Part shown: positions 34,601-46,559 of the stretch, piece after piece
How positions within the stretch are numbered: the stretch's first letter is position 1
How the letters are laid out: each line of letters begins with the position of its first letter
NCBI GenBank assembly: GCA_035079385.1
Contig: JAVHKY010000012.1
Coordinates: 1,036,501 to 1,100,500, forward strand
Length of the DNA: 64,000 nucleotides
DNA from: Aspidiotus rigidus
Lineage: Eukaryota; Arthropoda; Insecta; Hemiptera; Diaspididae
Reading direction: 5' to 3'
Position numbers and translations under genes: made by a program
The notes under the pieces: generated by a model
The model's input: the letters and a program-made list of their open reading frames with translations, nothing else
What the model was told of the DNA's origin: nothing
Database searches by the model: none

Positions 34601-35790
34601 TGTGATGTCCTCCCCCCCCCCCCCCTCCCTTCAAAAAGTGAAACTGAGCCAAGAAAAAAATTTTATTCCTACTTTTTTAACGTTCTTCGATTCCAAAACG
34701 GTCCCTACTACTCACCATGCATCGCGACCAGTATCTCAACTCCTGTTCAAGTATCTACAGAGGCACTGTGGCACCCTTAAGTTGATAAAGAACTGCCTCC
34801 CGACGTGAATCTAATAACTCATATAGTCATCTGCTAGCTGCAAAATTTCCACTTCACATTTTGTGACCTTTCCGAGCTCTCATTTCTATCGTTATTTCAT
34901 CTAGAGTTTACATCTCTTATGTTCACTTTGTCCTAATGTCTACATTCCATTTCTTCACGATATCCTCGAGGTCTCACAATAAGCTGCGTGCCATCGACTA
35001 AGCTATTCCTTTCTCCACAGTTTCCATCAAGAAACAGAATAAAAACGACTTGACTGAAGTACGGTCGCTTGACTATACGGGGAAATCTCGATATATCCAA
35101 CCTGACAAAATTTCAACACATTCTTTATTCGAACTAAATTTTTCTTTCGGTTTGATGATGCGGGAAAATTTTGGAAATGACACAACAAATGACAAACTGG
35201 TGGTAAAAAATAAGAGTGATGCAGGTACACATTATACTAATCCCTATAGCTTCCAACGGTAAAGATTATGACACCCACATCATAAAAATCAGAAAATTGG
35301 TTACGAATTTTTTGATGTTCGCTTAAAATTCGGTGTTATAGCCTCAACTGCCAAGAGCCAAGAATATCAAACTAGTTGCAGACAAACAACTTCAAGGCTA
35401 TGAATTTGGAGTTGCTACTCGATCGCGGACACTAAATTTTGCCAACATATAGCTAATAAATTCTAATTAATTTTAGAGCAAATTCGATCAGGGTCAATGT
35501 TTGAAAACTATCTGTCGTTTCCATTCGAATCCTCTCCGACACGTGCTTCGGACTCGTATTTCGAGAAATACAGTCTTCAAGTGACATGAGAAATACATGC
35601 TGCAAAACGCGATGCTGTGCTTTTGACCTTCATTTACACAACATAAATACATTACAAGTGACCAAAGATGACGATAGCAGAAGGGAACTTTAATAACAAA
35701 ACTGGAAACAGACAGCCCGAATGAAGGCAGATACGTATTTCGACAGCTAAATGGCACAGATAGAAAAGTCGTGAGGTTTGTGCAATATGA
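34601..35790. other. Unclassified DNA after C14 run
   Basis: It contains the C14 run at 34612-34625 and the weak inverted-repeat relative at about 35090-35180. No gene is supported. Confidence 0.4.
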
Positions 35791-35793
35791 AAA

Positions 35794-36056
35794 CAGGGTG
35801 TCTATCAAAACTTGAGGAACTCTTCGAGATTATTCGGGGACCTTTAAAAGAATTTTGAGGATCCATAGTAAAATTTTTCTATATGCAGTCGTGTCAATTT
35901 TTCTCGCTAAATTTCATATAGCAAAATGGAGATTCCTTAGGTAGTTTCCAGGGATCACTTGAACGGATTCCAGAGTATTCCGGGTTTTTGGGCCCATTAT
36001 ATCAAGTCCGTGATTTTCCAGAGTTTTAAGATTTTTTTAGGATCAAAAGACACCCC
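35794..36056. mobile_element. Small CAGGGTGTC-ended DNA element
   Basis: The left end reads CAGGGTGTCTATCAAAACTT, and the right end reversed reads GGGGTGTCTTTTGATC. GAAAA at 35789-35793 and 36057-36061 may be a 5-bp target duplication; a one-base shift of the right border is possible. The interior repeats TTCCAGAG and CCGGGTTTTTGGGCCC-like strings and has no open frame. It resembles short hAT-related non-autonomous elements and may be related to the 21437-21675 insertion. Confidence 0.6.
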
Positions 36057-36239
36057 GAAAATATCCGTAAAAATGATGGGAAGAAAAAAATTGAGATGAA
36101 GAGTTTGAACATCCTTCCACAGAATAAAAGCAAAGAGATTTAGTACCGCCTACATCAAGATTATGAAGTTATAAAAGTCTCCCTCGATCAAGACACACCT
36201 TATTCCACCTCTTTCTAATTTCGAACTCGAAGTTCGATG

Positions 36240-37130
36240 TCCCCGACCCAAGTTCCCTTCACCTAATATGCGTCACTCCGAAGTCGACATTTTTCCAAGT
36301 ATCCTTTCTCGAAGAGCCGAAAGTCGTCCTGATGATGTCACTCATCGCCTACCTTATGACGTCATCAAATAGGCTACATCTCTTTACCTAGTGAACTTTC
36401 GAGTCTCCAGAATTTAGCCTAGCTTTCGTGCTCATATAGAAAGTCCTCAACTTGTATCATCTGCCTATACATGGTCCAAGCCTGCAAAGTCATAAGCTGG
36501 CTTGAAAGTCCCATGTCTAGATTTTAGTATACCGCTCATACACAGAGAGTTTTTAGCTTAGCTTATCTCATCAGTCTGTACATGGTTCAAGCCTGTATAA
36601 TATAGCTAGCCGGAAATGGTCAAAGTCTCCAGATTATGAGCTTAAGTAGAGGGTCCTTGGCTTATTTTATGTACCTAAACAAGGTCAAAGCCTGCAAGGT
36701 CATTTATAGCTAGCCTGAAATGGCACGAGTCTCTAGAATTTCAGCATAAATTATGTACTTATTTACAGGGAAGTGTCCTTGTCTAATCTATTTAAATATG
36801 GTCCAAGCTTGTGAAGTCATAGCCTAGCCTGTAAGGCTCAAGTCTCCAGGACTATAACATAGATTGGGTACTCATATGTGTAGATCTTCCTTGACGCGAG
36901 CATAAATTCTGTTGTCACGGAAAAATTCAAAAAATGTCGAACTAAACTCTGCTAGTAGGCTTTACATATTAGATATTGGCTCAAAACTCGAATTTTCTTC
37001 AAGTCCTTGGAGCACAGCCGCGCTCATCCTATGATGTCATCAAAGGGTTGAAAATTTTGCTTAAGAAAATTCTTATTTCTCCCCCTTCACCCTTCGCTGA
37101 CTTCGGAAGAATTTTGGAAGCGGTAAAAAT
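36240..37130. repeat. CRE-bearing repeat copies flanking a 100-117-bp tandem array
   Basis: Copies of the 14-15 kb CRE repeat lie at 36240-36420 (TGATGTCA, then exact TGACGTCA at 36357) and 36960-37110 (TGATGTCATCAAAGGGTTGA). Between them, four diverged units recur at ATGGTCCAAGCCTGCAAAGT: 36473, 36584, 36683 and 36800. Each contains AGCTAGCCTGAAATGG and AAGTCTCCAGAATTT-like DNA. Confidence 0.7.
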
Positions 37131-39990
37131 TCAACTATTCTATAATTTTCAAATTACTCACTAGTAACGGAGTCTTACAGAGACTTCGGAATTTCGATTG
37201 CATAATATTGGAACTTACCTAAAAACAGAAGAAAATAAAGAAACAAAAATTAATAAAATACAATATAAAAACGTCATTAAATCTGGTGACTTATTCCAGA
37301 GAAAAGATTTTGTTGCCCATTCAACGATCCCCGGGAACTCGCACATGTTGTCAACCCTTCGAGCGGTATAAGTATGAAATATTTCCGATTTCTTAGAAGT
37401 TGACCAATTTTTTCGTTCGATGTTTAATTTCAATGATACGAAAGAGAGAAAAACGATTTATCCAAAACAAACACAGCTTGATGAGTGGCAACATTTCGCC
37501 TTCTTACTAAGAATGAGCGGCGTTAAGAACTCTCCTACAGGACGTGGCAGGGACGTCAAGCTGGGAGCGGATCGATTCACAGATACTCATGAAAGAATGA
37601 AACGAGGATCGTTAATCCCAGAACGCTTCACGCCACTCTCCGGAAATGATATTCATAGTTCTGACTGAAGATTTACTAGAAGGATAAACGTAACTTCCTC
37701 AAACATGCGCATATTCAACCATAAATGATATGATAGTAACCTATTGTTAAATTTGGCATTAGAGAATAAGAACAGATTGTTCAACCGAATGCAACTCAAA
37801 AATCTGATTGCGAAGTCTTGCTCAAAGGGGATAAATCAATTTTTATCGACAGAATTAAAACTGTCTCTGGTCGCCATTAAATGTATAATCAACAGTCCCT
37901 AGTTTCATTACAACTTGATTTCGTTTTTTCCCCATTTTTCGATCATGATCATAGATCCCGTTCTAAATTACATCAGTTAAAACCTTGCCAAGTATTTAGA
38001 GTTTGGTATTTCTATGCACGCATATTTCCAGCATATCAAGTTACACCTAATGCACGAATGCCACCCTCCGTGATGAATTGTCCAACTTAGGAATACAACT
38101 ATCAATGTGATGCTTCTTTACCAAACATGTACCTTACATCAAATATGAACAGCCATGATGAACGATCTAAAATATCGAAGGTGTAATTATCAAAATTATT
38201 TGCAAAGTGAACCAGTAGAGGTTCTTCGCCTGTATGATTTAACATTGTTCTTCGATGTTGTTGTTGGGAGATCTTGTCTTTCGACCCAGGAAGCGACCAA
38301 CTATAATAACGAAGCGCTAACTAAATAAAATAAGGCGTGCATATAGGATACATACATCTAAGAAAGAAAATCTTAAATTAGCGATTCAAGAGGCAAAAAA
38401 AAAAAAAAAAAACAACAAAATTTATAAACACGATGCAGTGCCTTCCAGTTTGAGATTATGCGCGCGATAAACGTTTCTTGAATCGCGATGTTGGTTAGTC
38501 TGAAAAGAGGGGGGAAATGACGACCAGTTCGAGCGTGGAAGTGCGACGCCGTGACGCCATCTTAATGTGTATGAAACTAGTTGGAAAAAATTCAGCGTGT
38601 CGAATGAATATGAGCGAGACTTCAATGACGCCATTAATTAAAACAACCCTAATTTAAAATCGCATTATTTTTTCCGAAACCCTGTCATCCTAAACAAGAG
38701 GATTGTCCTTCGCACGCACAGGTAAGGGACATTTTACAGATATTAGTTTTTCGACATGGTAATTTTATACATCTTCCAGATGCTCACAATCTTTTCGAAA
38801 TGACTATACGGCACACGATAATCGTAAGCACGCACTTTTATGATTCTCCATCAGACGCGAACTTCAAAAAATTATCGCCCAAAATAAAATACGACGATGA
38901 GAGCGGGCACTATGCATGGGTGTGTAAGCGATATGCTGCACGTCTCGACCAGGAAACTTCCGAATTGTGATTGATAGCGCCGCTTTGAAACGAGAGGGTT
39001 GCCTATTTCGTGTTCAACATGGGGGAACTCGAGTTTCCATCCGTTTCGGGGGGTTGCGCGCAAAAATTATTATCGTTTACGATGTACAAGTCGGACGAGA
39101 GAAGAAGACCTCGCTGACGAGAAGACTGAAAGAAAAAAAAAGTAACGCCTGTTTTTGAAATGTTTTTTCTACCTTTTCAACCTAATAAAAGTAATCTCTT
39201 ATAATTATAAGTAACGAGTTCCAACATCGCTCGTTCTCTCTCTCGAACGCATTCGTCAAAAGTGATTTTACACGATCGGGATAACCTATTAGTGGGTCAA
39301 GTAGCGGGTATTTGTTGTTCATCTGTTTTAAATCTCCTGCATGATTTGTTTGAACGCTTCGTAATAAGAGTTTATGCAAACGATAATCCAGAAATTAATA
39401 CTCTCGTAAAAAATAACTTATGTCTCGCTATAAAACTATCGTAAAATCGAAATTGATGTCTTCGGATGAGTAGAAGGAAGATATAGATAGGGAGGAAAAG
39501 GAAACTTATAGCATCAGCAGCGTCAGTTAAAGAGAAAGCAAAATTAGAATGGATGATGCGAAATATAGAGAGAATATTTTTATGGCATAACGCTGAAAGG
39601 AGGGAAATGGTGATCTATTACTATCGCCAGCGAGGTAGGTGGTACTGAAATTTTTAATATTCTCCATTCAAAAATATGATGCGATTCGAGGAATGGAAAT
39701 GATACATTGCTCGGGGTATCGTCGAAATTCATAACTCTTAACGTACTCAAATCTCGTCACAAGGTCGTTTTCGCTCGGTAGACCTCTTCGAGGATAGGAA
39801 GCTGCTTGCTGCAAGAAATGATGGGTCCAGTTTATCGAAGGGAATGTTCTGGATGTTACAATAGTTGATTTTGTGGTACACAGTTGAGGTATATATAGCG
39901 TGATTAGGGTCTCTGACTCATTCAATATTTCAGAACAGTCAACTCTTTGACGTTTTTTCTCTCATAGACATTAGAGGAACACAGAAACTG
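37131..39990. other. Unique DNA, no supported gene
   Basis: A poly-A run lies at about 38396-38412. The 38430-39160 portion is richer in CpG and has frames on both strands; on the minus strand AAGATGGCGTCACGGCG (near 38560) would start a 21-codon frame, with a good acceptor (CCCCCCTCTTTTCAG) downstream. I do not call a gene. Confidence 0.4.
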
Positions 39991-39994
39991 CGGG

Positions 39995-40715
39995 GATTAC
40001 CTTCTCCTTTTTCTTGAGTAAACTCTGTTCCCTCCCTCCCACTAAAGGAACCAGATTCTCTAACATAGATATGCCATCGATATAAGCAATTGTATTGTCT
40101 GCTGCTGGGATCTCTAAAACAACAAATTATTTGGAAGTTTGGATGGTTAATCTCCATTTTGGAGAATGACTTTGGTGACGTCATCAGAAAACGACATGGT
40201 TTGTTCTATTCATTCAGTCGACAAGAATTTCGCCGAGTCTAGGGCTTATCATCCTTTCTTCTTTCGGTAAACTCTGTTCCCTTCCTCCCCAACTAAAACT
40301 TGTGAACCTGACCCTCTCACGTGGATATGCCATCGACAGAAGTGATTGCATTGTCTGCTGCTGGGGCTTCTAAGACAACAAATTATTTGGAGGTTTGGAC
40401 GGTTAAACTCCATTTTGGAGAATGATCAGAAAATATCTTCCGTCCAATCTATTACATAGTTTGTTCTATTCATTCAGTAGAGAAGAATTCTATCAAGTCT
40501 GGGACTTATCTTCCTTTCTTCCTCGAGTAAACTTTGTTTCCTTTCTCTCCCACTTGAAATTGTCAATCTGAACCTCTCACATGGATGTACCCTCGATATA
40601 AGCAATTGTGTTGTCTGCTGTTGGGGGACTTCTAAAGGAAGTTTGGACGGTTGATCTGTACTTCGGAGAAGGACCTAATTTATAAGATGGTTTGTTCTAT
40701 TCATTGAGTAGAACT
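39995..40715. repeat. Diverged tandem triplication, 248-260-bp units
   Basis: AACTCTGTTCCC recurs at 40021, 40269 and 40529 (as AACTTTGTTTCC). Each unit continues through ATATGCCATCGATATAAG, ATTGTATTGTCTGCTGCTGG, GGAAGTTTGGACGGTTAA and GGTTTGTTCTATTCATTCAG in the same order. The third unit is shortened. Unit 1 includes TGACGTCA at 40176, lost in the others. No conserved frame is seen. Confidence 0.85.
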
Positions 40716-43700
40716 TTCTCATTTATTATTACTCGCTATCGCACAGGTTGACGAGGCTGATGAACAGCTGCGAAGCTTCGTTTGAAAGTTGCTTATTTGA
40801 GGTAATCTAGCCCGAGTGTTTCTTTTTCTCTCACGAGATTAGTCGATCATACGTTACCTTTGTAGCGACCTGCTTATCTACGATATGAACACTTTGTAAC
40901 TTGACGGTCTTTCCACAACTGCGATTCAATGTGAGGGCTCGTCAGTGCGTCAGTTCTTGCCTATCTGTTGCCGATAATAAACTCCATCTCTCCGCTCGCT
41001 CATTTTTGTTGATTCTTTAATCCGATCCCGCACCTTCACCATTCAGAACGAAAACAAAGTTTGAAACCATTCTACCGCGCATCGTCCAAGTTGGCGTCGA
41101 AACTCCATCCACTTCCGTCTAATCTATAACCCGGCCCTATCTGAATATTTCCTCCAAGTCCTTCACTCTCGCGAAGTCTCTTTCGCGATTTTCTAAGACT
41201 TTAAACTCTGCATCCTCTTTTTTCTCTTACGATTTACTTCAACTCTACTCCTCTATTGGTCGAAAATCAATACGTATATGAGGACGATAAGAAAATCCGA
41301 CCGCAAGCAAGCACGCGCTCCAAATGGTTCGTTCCTAATATTCATAAGAAGAGTGAATGTCCGAAACAAACGATCCGGCGAAACGGTTTTCTCTCAGTAG
41401 TGCAAAAGATCCAATTGTCCGGATTCATTCTTTTAAATATTCACAATTTTCCCTCTGTACCATTCTGTCCGAGAGTCGTCGGGATACGAAAATGTTACCA
41501 GTCTGATTCATTTTACATTTTTCTCGGGAAGGGGAAGATTCATTCCGAAGCCCACACAAAGAAGATGAGTTTTCAAAATGGCTCGAAACAGAAACAATGT
41601 CATGTTCAGGCCCTGGATTTTTAATGCGATAAATTGAATATGCACCAACTAGTAAAGACACGCCTTTAATTTTACAAGCAGTATACATTCGCGACAGAGC
41701 TTGAAATTGTCATCGAGCAACTTTTGAATATTATACGAGACAGAGATACGTCGAGTCTTCCAAATGAGGGAGAAGATCACCTGGTTCCTATACCGATGAT
41801 ACACGATTTGCTAATAGAAGAAACCATATTTTGTGTACGCGATCAAATCCGAATAATCGGCTGACCATGAATCTTCTTTCGATTAAAAAGTGGTTTTAGG
41901 TTGATTTCATTCGTATAAATGTAATATTAATGCGTTTAGCAAATAGTGCGGGTATGCAACAGTTGCTCGAGAGGGATGCAACCAGAATTGCGGCTTCGAA
42001 TTCCCAAGAACATAATTCATCTCTATACCGAATACGAAATGAAGACTAGTTTCGGGTCATCCGGGTCATATCTACGGTATTTACTTCCTCACCCCATTAT
42101 TTAAATAAGAGTTCTCGTGCTTATACTCGTTTACGTACGCACGTAATATACGGTTTCGATCTTTTATTTTTATTTATTTATTATTCATATACTTTATTCG
42201 TATATATATCTGTGCGTAGAAAAAGTCTAGGTAATAGCAAAGACAATCGCGACGAGGACTCCGTTACATCCAAATCAAATATAATGCTTTACCGTTCAAC
42301 AGAGTCAAATATTTTGAAATCATAAAGAAAGGGTGAAGTTCTAACTCTAGACAAGATTTCCAGTTTACATATTTTCAATTCCACCAGTCAGTTTCTGACC
42401 TTCATTAACTAACAGCAGGGCGTGTAAATTATGACCAGCACGTGACTCGTTGGTCAGCATTTTTTTCCTCCTGTTCTCACTTAAACTGTCATATTATTTG
42501 AGACATTGAACGAAATGTTGGTAGGTGTATACGAGAGGAAGAACGAAAAGTTTTTCAATAAATTGAGAAATTAATCCGTAAAATATCATGAATGAATCCG
42601 CAAAATATACGGAATTCCAAAAGCCGAGATCCTTGAAAAACACGCGGTGCTGATGAGCATCAAATGGACATAAATACTGCGTACATGAATAAGAACACAC
42701 GTACACGTACATGCTATGCTTCTAAGTCGATATCATATTTGTTTAGAAAGATTTTCTCAGTATCGCAGGTCACTTCTGGTTTAGACGCTGCGGATATAAC
42801 TTATAACGCCGCCGCCACCGCGTCCGTCTCGTCTATCGTGGTACATATGCTATGAGAGAATTTATCACATCGTATACCGTGTTTGTGATCTGTACAGACT
42901 GTATCATTTAATTTCACGTTGTATTACAATTCTGTACATGGAGGCGATCGTTCAAATGTATGGAAGTCAATTTTCTGCCGCATTAGTGCTACCATATAAA
43001 TCCCTAAAGACATACTTAGTTCGCGATCATCATTCGGTTGGTTCAAGCACATCCACAGTGACGAGTACATGAGGGGTGTGTGTAAGCGATTAAAATCACT
43101 CGCTTCCATTGAAAAGAATGCAGGCATTTTGACATTTTTACCTGATTTTTTGGAAGCAGGCCCCCCAAGATCCCTCCTGGCGCCAGTCAATTTGAATTCG
43201 TATTCTAATTTTTTCGACGATTTAACGACAGAATAAATACAGTTCAACTTGTTTGATCGATAACGGAAAGTTTATGCTCGAGGAAGAGAAACAAACAAAC
43301 AAAAAAAATTTCTCCCAGCCAGAATCTTGGTGAAAATATTTCAAATTGCACAGACGATAAAGAACCAGTGCAAGGGCAGACATAATTTAAATTGTGCCAA
43401 ATTCAGAATATCGTCTTTAAATTGTGATCCTTCTAAAAAACAGAGCTACCACGTTCCAATTCAAGTCACGGAAAAATTGTGCCAAAATATGCCCATTTTC
43501 GAAACCCCCACGCTATCTATATTAGGCGACGATTGGTTCGAAAGAAATATCGCGATACGCGATTAAAATTTCCGAATTCGGCGTTTATAAAAAAAAGGGA
43601 GAACGCGCGAAGAGTTTATCGAATGGATTTATAACGATGGGAGGGCGAGAAGTGAAGTACGACAGAGGTCCGGGCTTTGTTCGTAATAGTCGGATAATTC

Positions 43701-44690
43701 CGGCTCATCTTCTAACGCTGCCCCCACTTTAATAACAAAGCCCAAAAATAACGCATAAATCTGGCTTTGTCTGCGTGTTAAAGGGGATGTCCTCCTATGA
43801 AAAACAAACGTTATACTGCCACTCTTAAAGCGTTTTGATAAAATTGCATTTAACCCGTGCGTTTCCACGTTAACGCTGCTGCTGCTATACGATGAACGCG
43901 CACCAATACCTCGTATACTTCAAAATTAAATTTTCCAAAACCTATTGTCATTTGTTTCTCTCGTTCACGACTACTGAATTATAATTCTTCTTGTCTGGTA
44001 GTCTGATCGTGTATGCAGGAAAGGATTTTTACTTTGTACAGCCTATTTGGTAATCCTACTGTAACTGGGATTCGCTGCAAAAGGGTCGCCAATATAGTGT
44101 CTATATACGTTTAGAACACAATGTTTTTCCGTTGATCTGAATGTCTTCTTTTCTTTCCTTTCAACGAGTAGAGTACGAATCCATTAATTTAGTATTCGAT
44201 TCGAGATGATTTATTGAATCGAGTTTATTAAAATACGCTAAATCCAATGAGGGTTTGGTCTAGACCTTAAATCTATGTAGATTATTTCATCGTATCCTAA
44301 GCTACCATCTTGTGTGGAATGTTGGCACGCATAGTGGCTCCTGAACTTTATTCCAGAGCAAATCGACAACCATCAACAATACTGTCAAGCTTAGAGTCAG
44401 AGCCCTCATTAACCTTGCTGAATCCAGTATAATTGACTTGATACAAGCACGAAATCGCATTGGCATATGAAACTTGAAAAAGATCTTGCACCAACTTCCA
44501 TGAAGCTTTCCAGAAAATGCTCCAAAATTCTGAGCTATGCTTCATCTTTCACGAAACTTATATAAAAAAAAGTCCTCAATTTTAGCTTCCTTTCACATGT
44601 AGGTTGTGTCAAGGAATACAGAACAAAAAATGAATTTGCTACAAAATTGTGAACTCAAAACCATCCTGACCAATAAATCGTGCAGGCGCA
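40716..44690. other. Unique DNA, no supported gene
   Basis: A possible terminal exon follows the acceptor-like TTCTCAGTATCGCAG at 42768 and reads VTSGLDAADITYN...VVHML to a stop at 42855, but it is only 28 codons and unsupported. A minus-strand frame at 43629-43868 also has an internal acceptor-like string. Nothing else is recognised. Confidence 0.4.
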
Positions 44691-44789
44691 ATTGCAGAAG
44701 AATAAAGAAAATTTCTTCGCTGAAAAGTGTGGTAACAACCCGTCATCGCCACCCTCGTCGGAACCTCCTCAAAAAGAGCCTAATTTGGC

Positions 44790-44960
44790 AATTTTTCGCG
44801 TTTTTTCAATTTCTCGCAGGAATTATGCAGTTTCCAGGGCAATTACCTCAGTACAAAAATAATCAACATGAAATTCACAAGAAAATAGTATTCATGAGAT
44901 TTTTCGATCAACGCAATGCAAATGGAGTAAACGCGTCGTCAAGGTGATGCATGCGCAGTA
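44790..44960 (-). repeat. Inverted outlying copy of the 201-bp satellite edge
   Basis: Read on the minus strand this matches 46200-46345, the diverged right edge of the satellite array. Shared strings include CGCGTTTTTTC, AAAATAATCaaCATGAAATT, ACAAGAAAATAGTATTC and TGATGCATGCGCAG. Similarity may continue left to about 44720 (GTGTGGTAA). With the right edge it forms long inverted ends around the array. Confidence 0.75.
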
Positions 44961-45084
44961 GCCACATACAAAGAAACACCACCCTGATGGCGCGTTTACA
45001 GATTTGTAAAGGTTTTCAGCGCGTAAATCAAGAAATCAGAACTGAAGACTTATTGTAAATTGAACGCAGATTCTGGTTGTACCG

Positions 45085-46400
45085 AGGTATTTTCTTCGTA
45101 GGACGCGCGGTTCGCGAGAAAAAATGAAAAAATCGCATTTTTTTACATTTTGTAGCATCTTTACAAAATACCTGCCGCGCATTTATCATCTTCGCGGCGC
45201 GTCAACTTCACTAATATCGCGTCAATCAAAAAATCACAAGAATACTTTTTTCCTGTAAATATAAAGTTCATTATTTTTGAACTCAGGTATTTTCTTCGTA
45301 GGACGCGCGGTTCGCGAGAAAAAAATGAAAAAATCGCATTTTTTTACATTTTGTAGCATCTTTACAAAATACCTGCCGCGCATTTATCATCTTCGCGGCG
45401 CGTCAACTTCACTAATATCGCGTCAATCAAAAAATCACAAGAATACTTTTTTCCTGTAAATATAAAGTTCATTATTTTTGAACTCAGGTATTTTCTTCGT
45501 AGGACGCGCGGTTCGCGAGAAAAAAATGAAAAAATCGCATTTTTTTACATTTTGTAGCATCTTTACAAAATACTTGCCGCGCATTTATCATCTTCGCGGC
45601 GCGTCAACTTCACTAATATCGCGTCAATCAAAAAATCACAAGAATACTTTTTTCCTGTAAATATAAAGTTCATTATTTTTGAACTCAGGTATTTTCTTCG
45701 TAGGACGCGCGGTTCGCGAGAAAAAAATGAAAAAATCGCATTTTTTTACATTTTGTAGCATCTTTACAAAATACCTGCCGCGCAAGTATCACCTTGGCGG
45801 CGCGTCAACTTCACTAATATCGCGTCAATCAAAAAATCACAAGAATACTGTTTTCCTGTAAATATAAGGTACATTATTTTTGAACAGAGGTATTTTCGTT
45901 GTAGGATGCGCGGTTCGCGAGAAAAAGTGAAAAGATCGCATTTTTTTACATTTTGTAGCATCTTTACAAAATACCTGCCGCGCGAGTATCATCTTGGCGG
46001 CGCGTCAACTTCACTAATATCACTTCAATCAAAAAATCACAAGAATACTCTTTTCCTGTAAATATAAAGTACATTATTTTTGAACTCAGGTATTTTCGTT
46101 CTAGGATGCGTGGTTTGCGAGAAAAATCGAAAACACTGCGTTTTTTTCTTTTTTTTTTGCAATTCAAGCATCTTAACAAAAATACCTGCTGCGCAAGCAT
46201 CATCTTGGTGGCGCGTCAACTCCATCGGTAACACGTTTATCGAAAATTCACAAGAATACTTTTTTCTTGTAAATTTCATGCCGATTATTTTCGTCTTCAC
46301 GTATTTGCCCTCTAAAGCCCATAATTTTCAAGAAAAATCGAAAAAACGCAAAAAAAATGCTTTCGAGGTTTTTACCACGCTGTGTCGAGGCCAACTTCTT
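45085..46400 (+). repeat. 201-bp satellite array, six units plus a partial
   Basis: Units start at AGGTATTTTCTTCGTAGGAC: 45085, 45285, 45486, 45687, 45888 and 46088, with a partial from 46299. Lengths are 200, 201, 201, 201, 200 and 211. The first three are almost identical, the fourth has a few changes, the fifth more, and the sixth and partial are clearly diverged. CpG-rich blocks (GACGCGCGGTTCGCGAG, CTTCGCGGCGCGTCAAC) alternate with A/T runs. The identical 60-codon frames at 45277, 45478 and 45679 merely reflect the repeat. Confidence 0.93.
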
Positions 46401-46454
46401 GTAGCATAGATCTGTTTTTTGTTGCACATTCTTTGAACATTTTTTTTATTCACT

Positions 46455-46550
46455 GTATATCAACTAGTCAATCCTTAATTAGATGTAATACTTTCAAGAT
46501 ATCATCAACTAGTCAATCCTTAATTAGATGTAATACTTTCAAGATATCAA
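46455..46550 (+). repeat. 45-bp direct tandem duplication
   Basis: TCAACTAGTCAATCCTTAAT starts at 46460 and 46505 and the two units look identical to their ends (AATACTTTCAAGATATCA). It is a recent local duplication just outside the satellite. Confidence 0.93.
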
Positions 46551-46559
46551 TGTGGAATT

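Noticed and set aside
41256..41624. 122-codon plus-strand frame
   Set aside because: It overlaps a minus-strand frame and has no family motif.
45277..45861. Three identical or near-identical 60-codon frames
   Set aside because: They are one frame repeated by the 201-bp satellite. The diverged fifth and sixth units do not preserve it, so there is no sign of coding selection.
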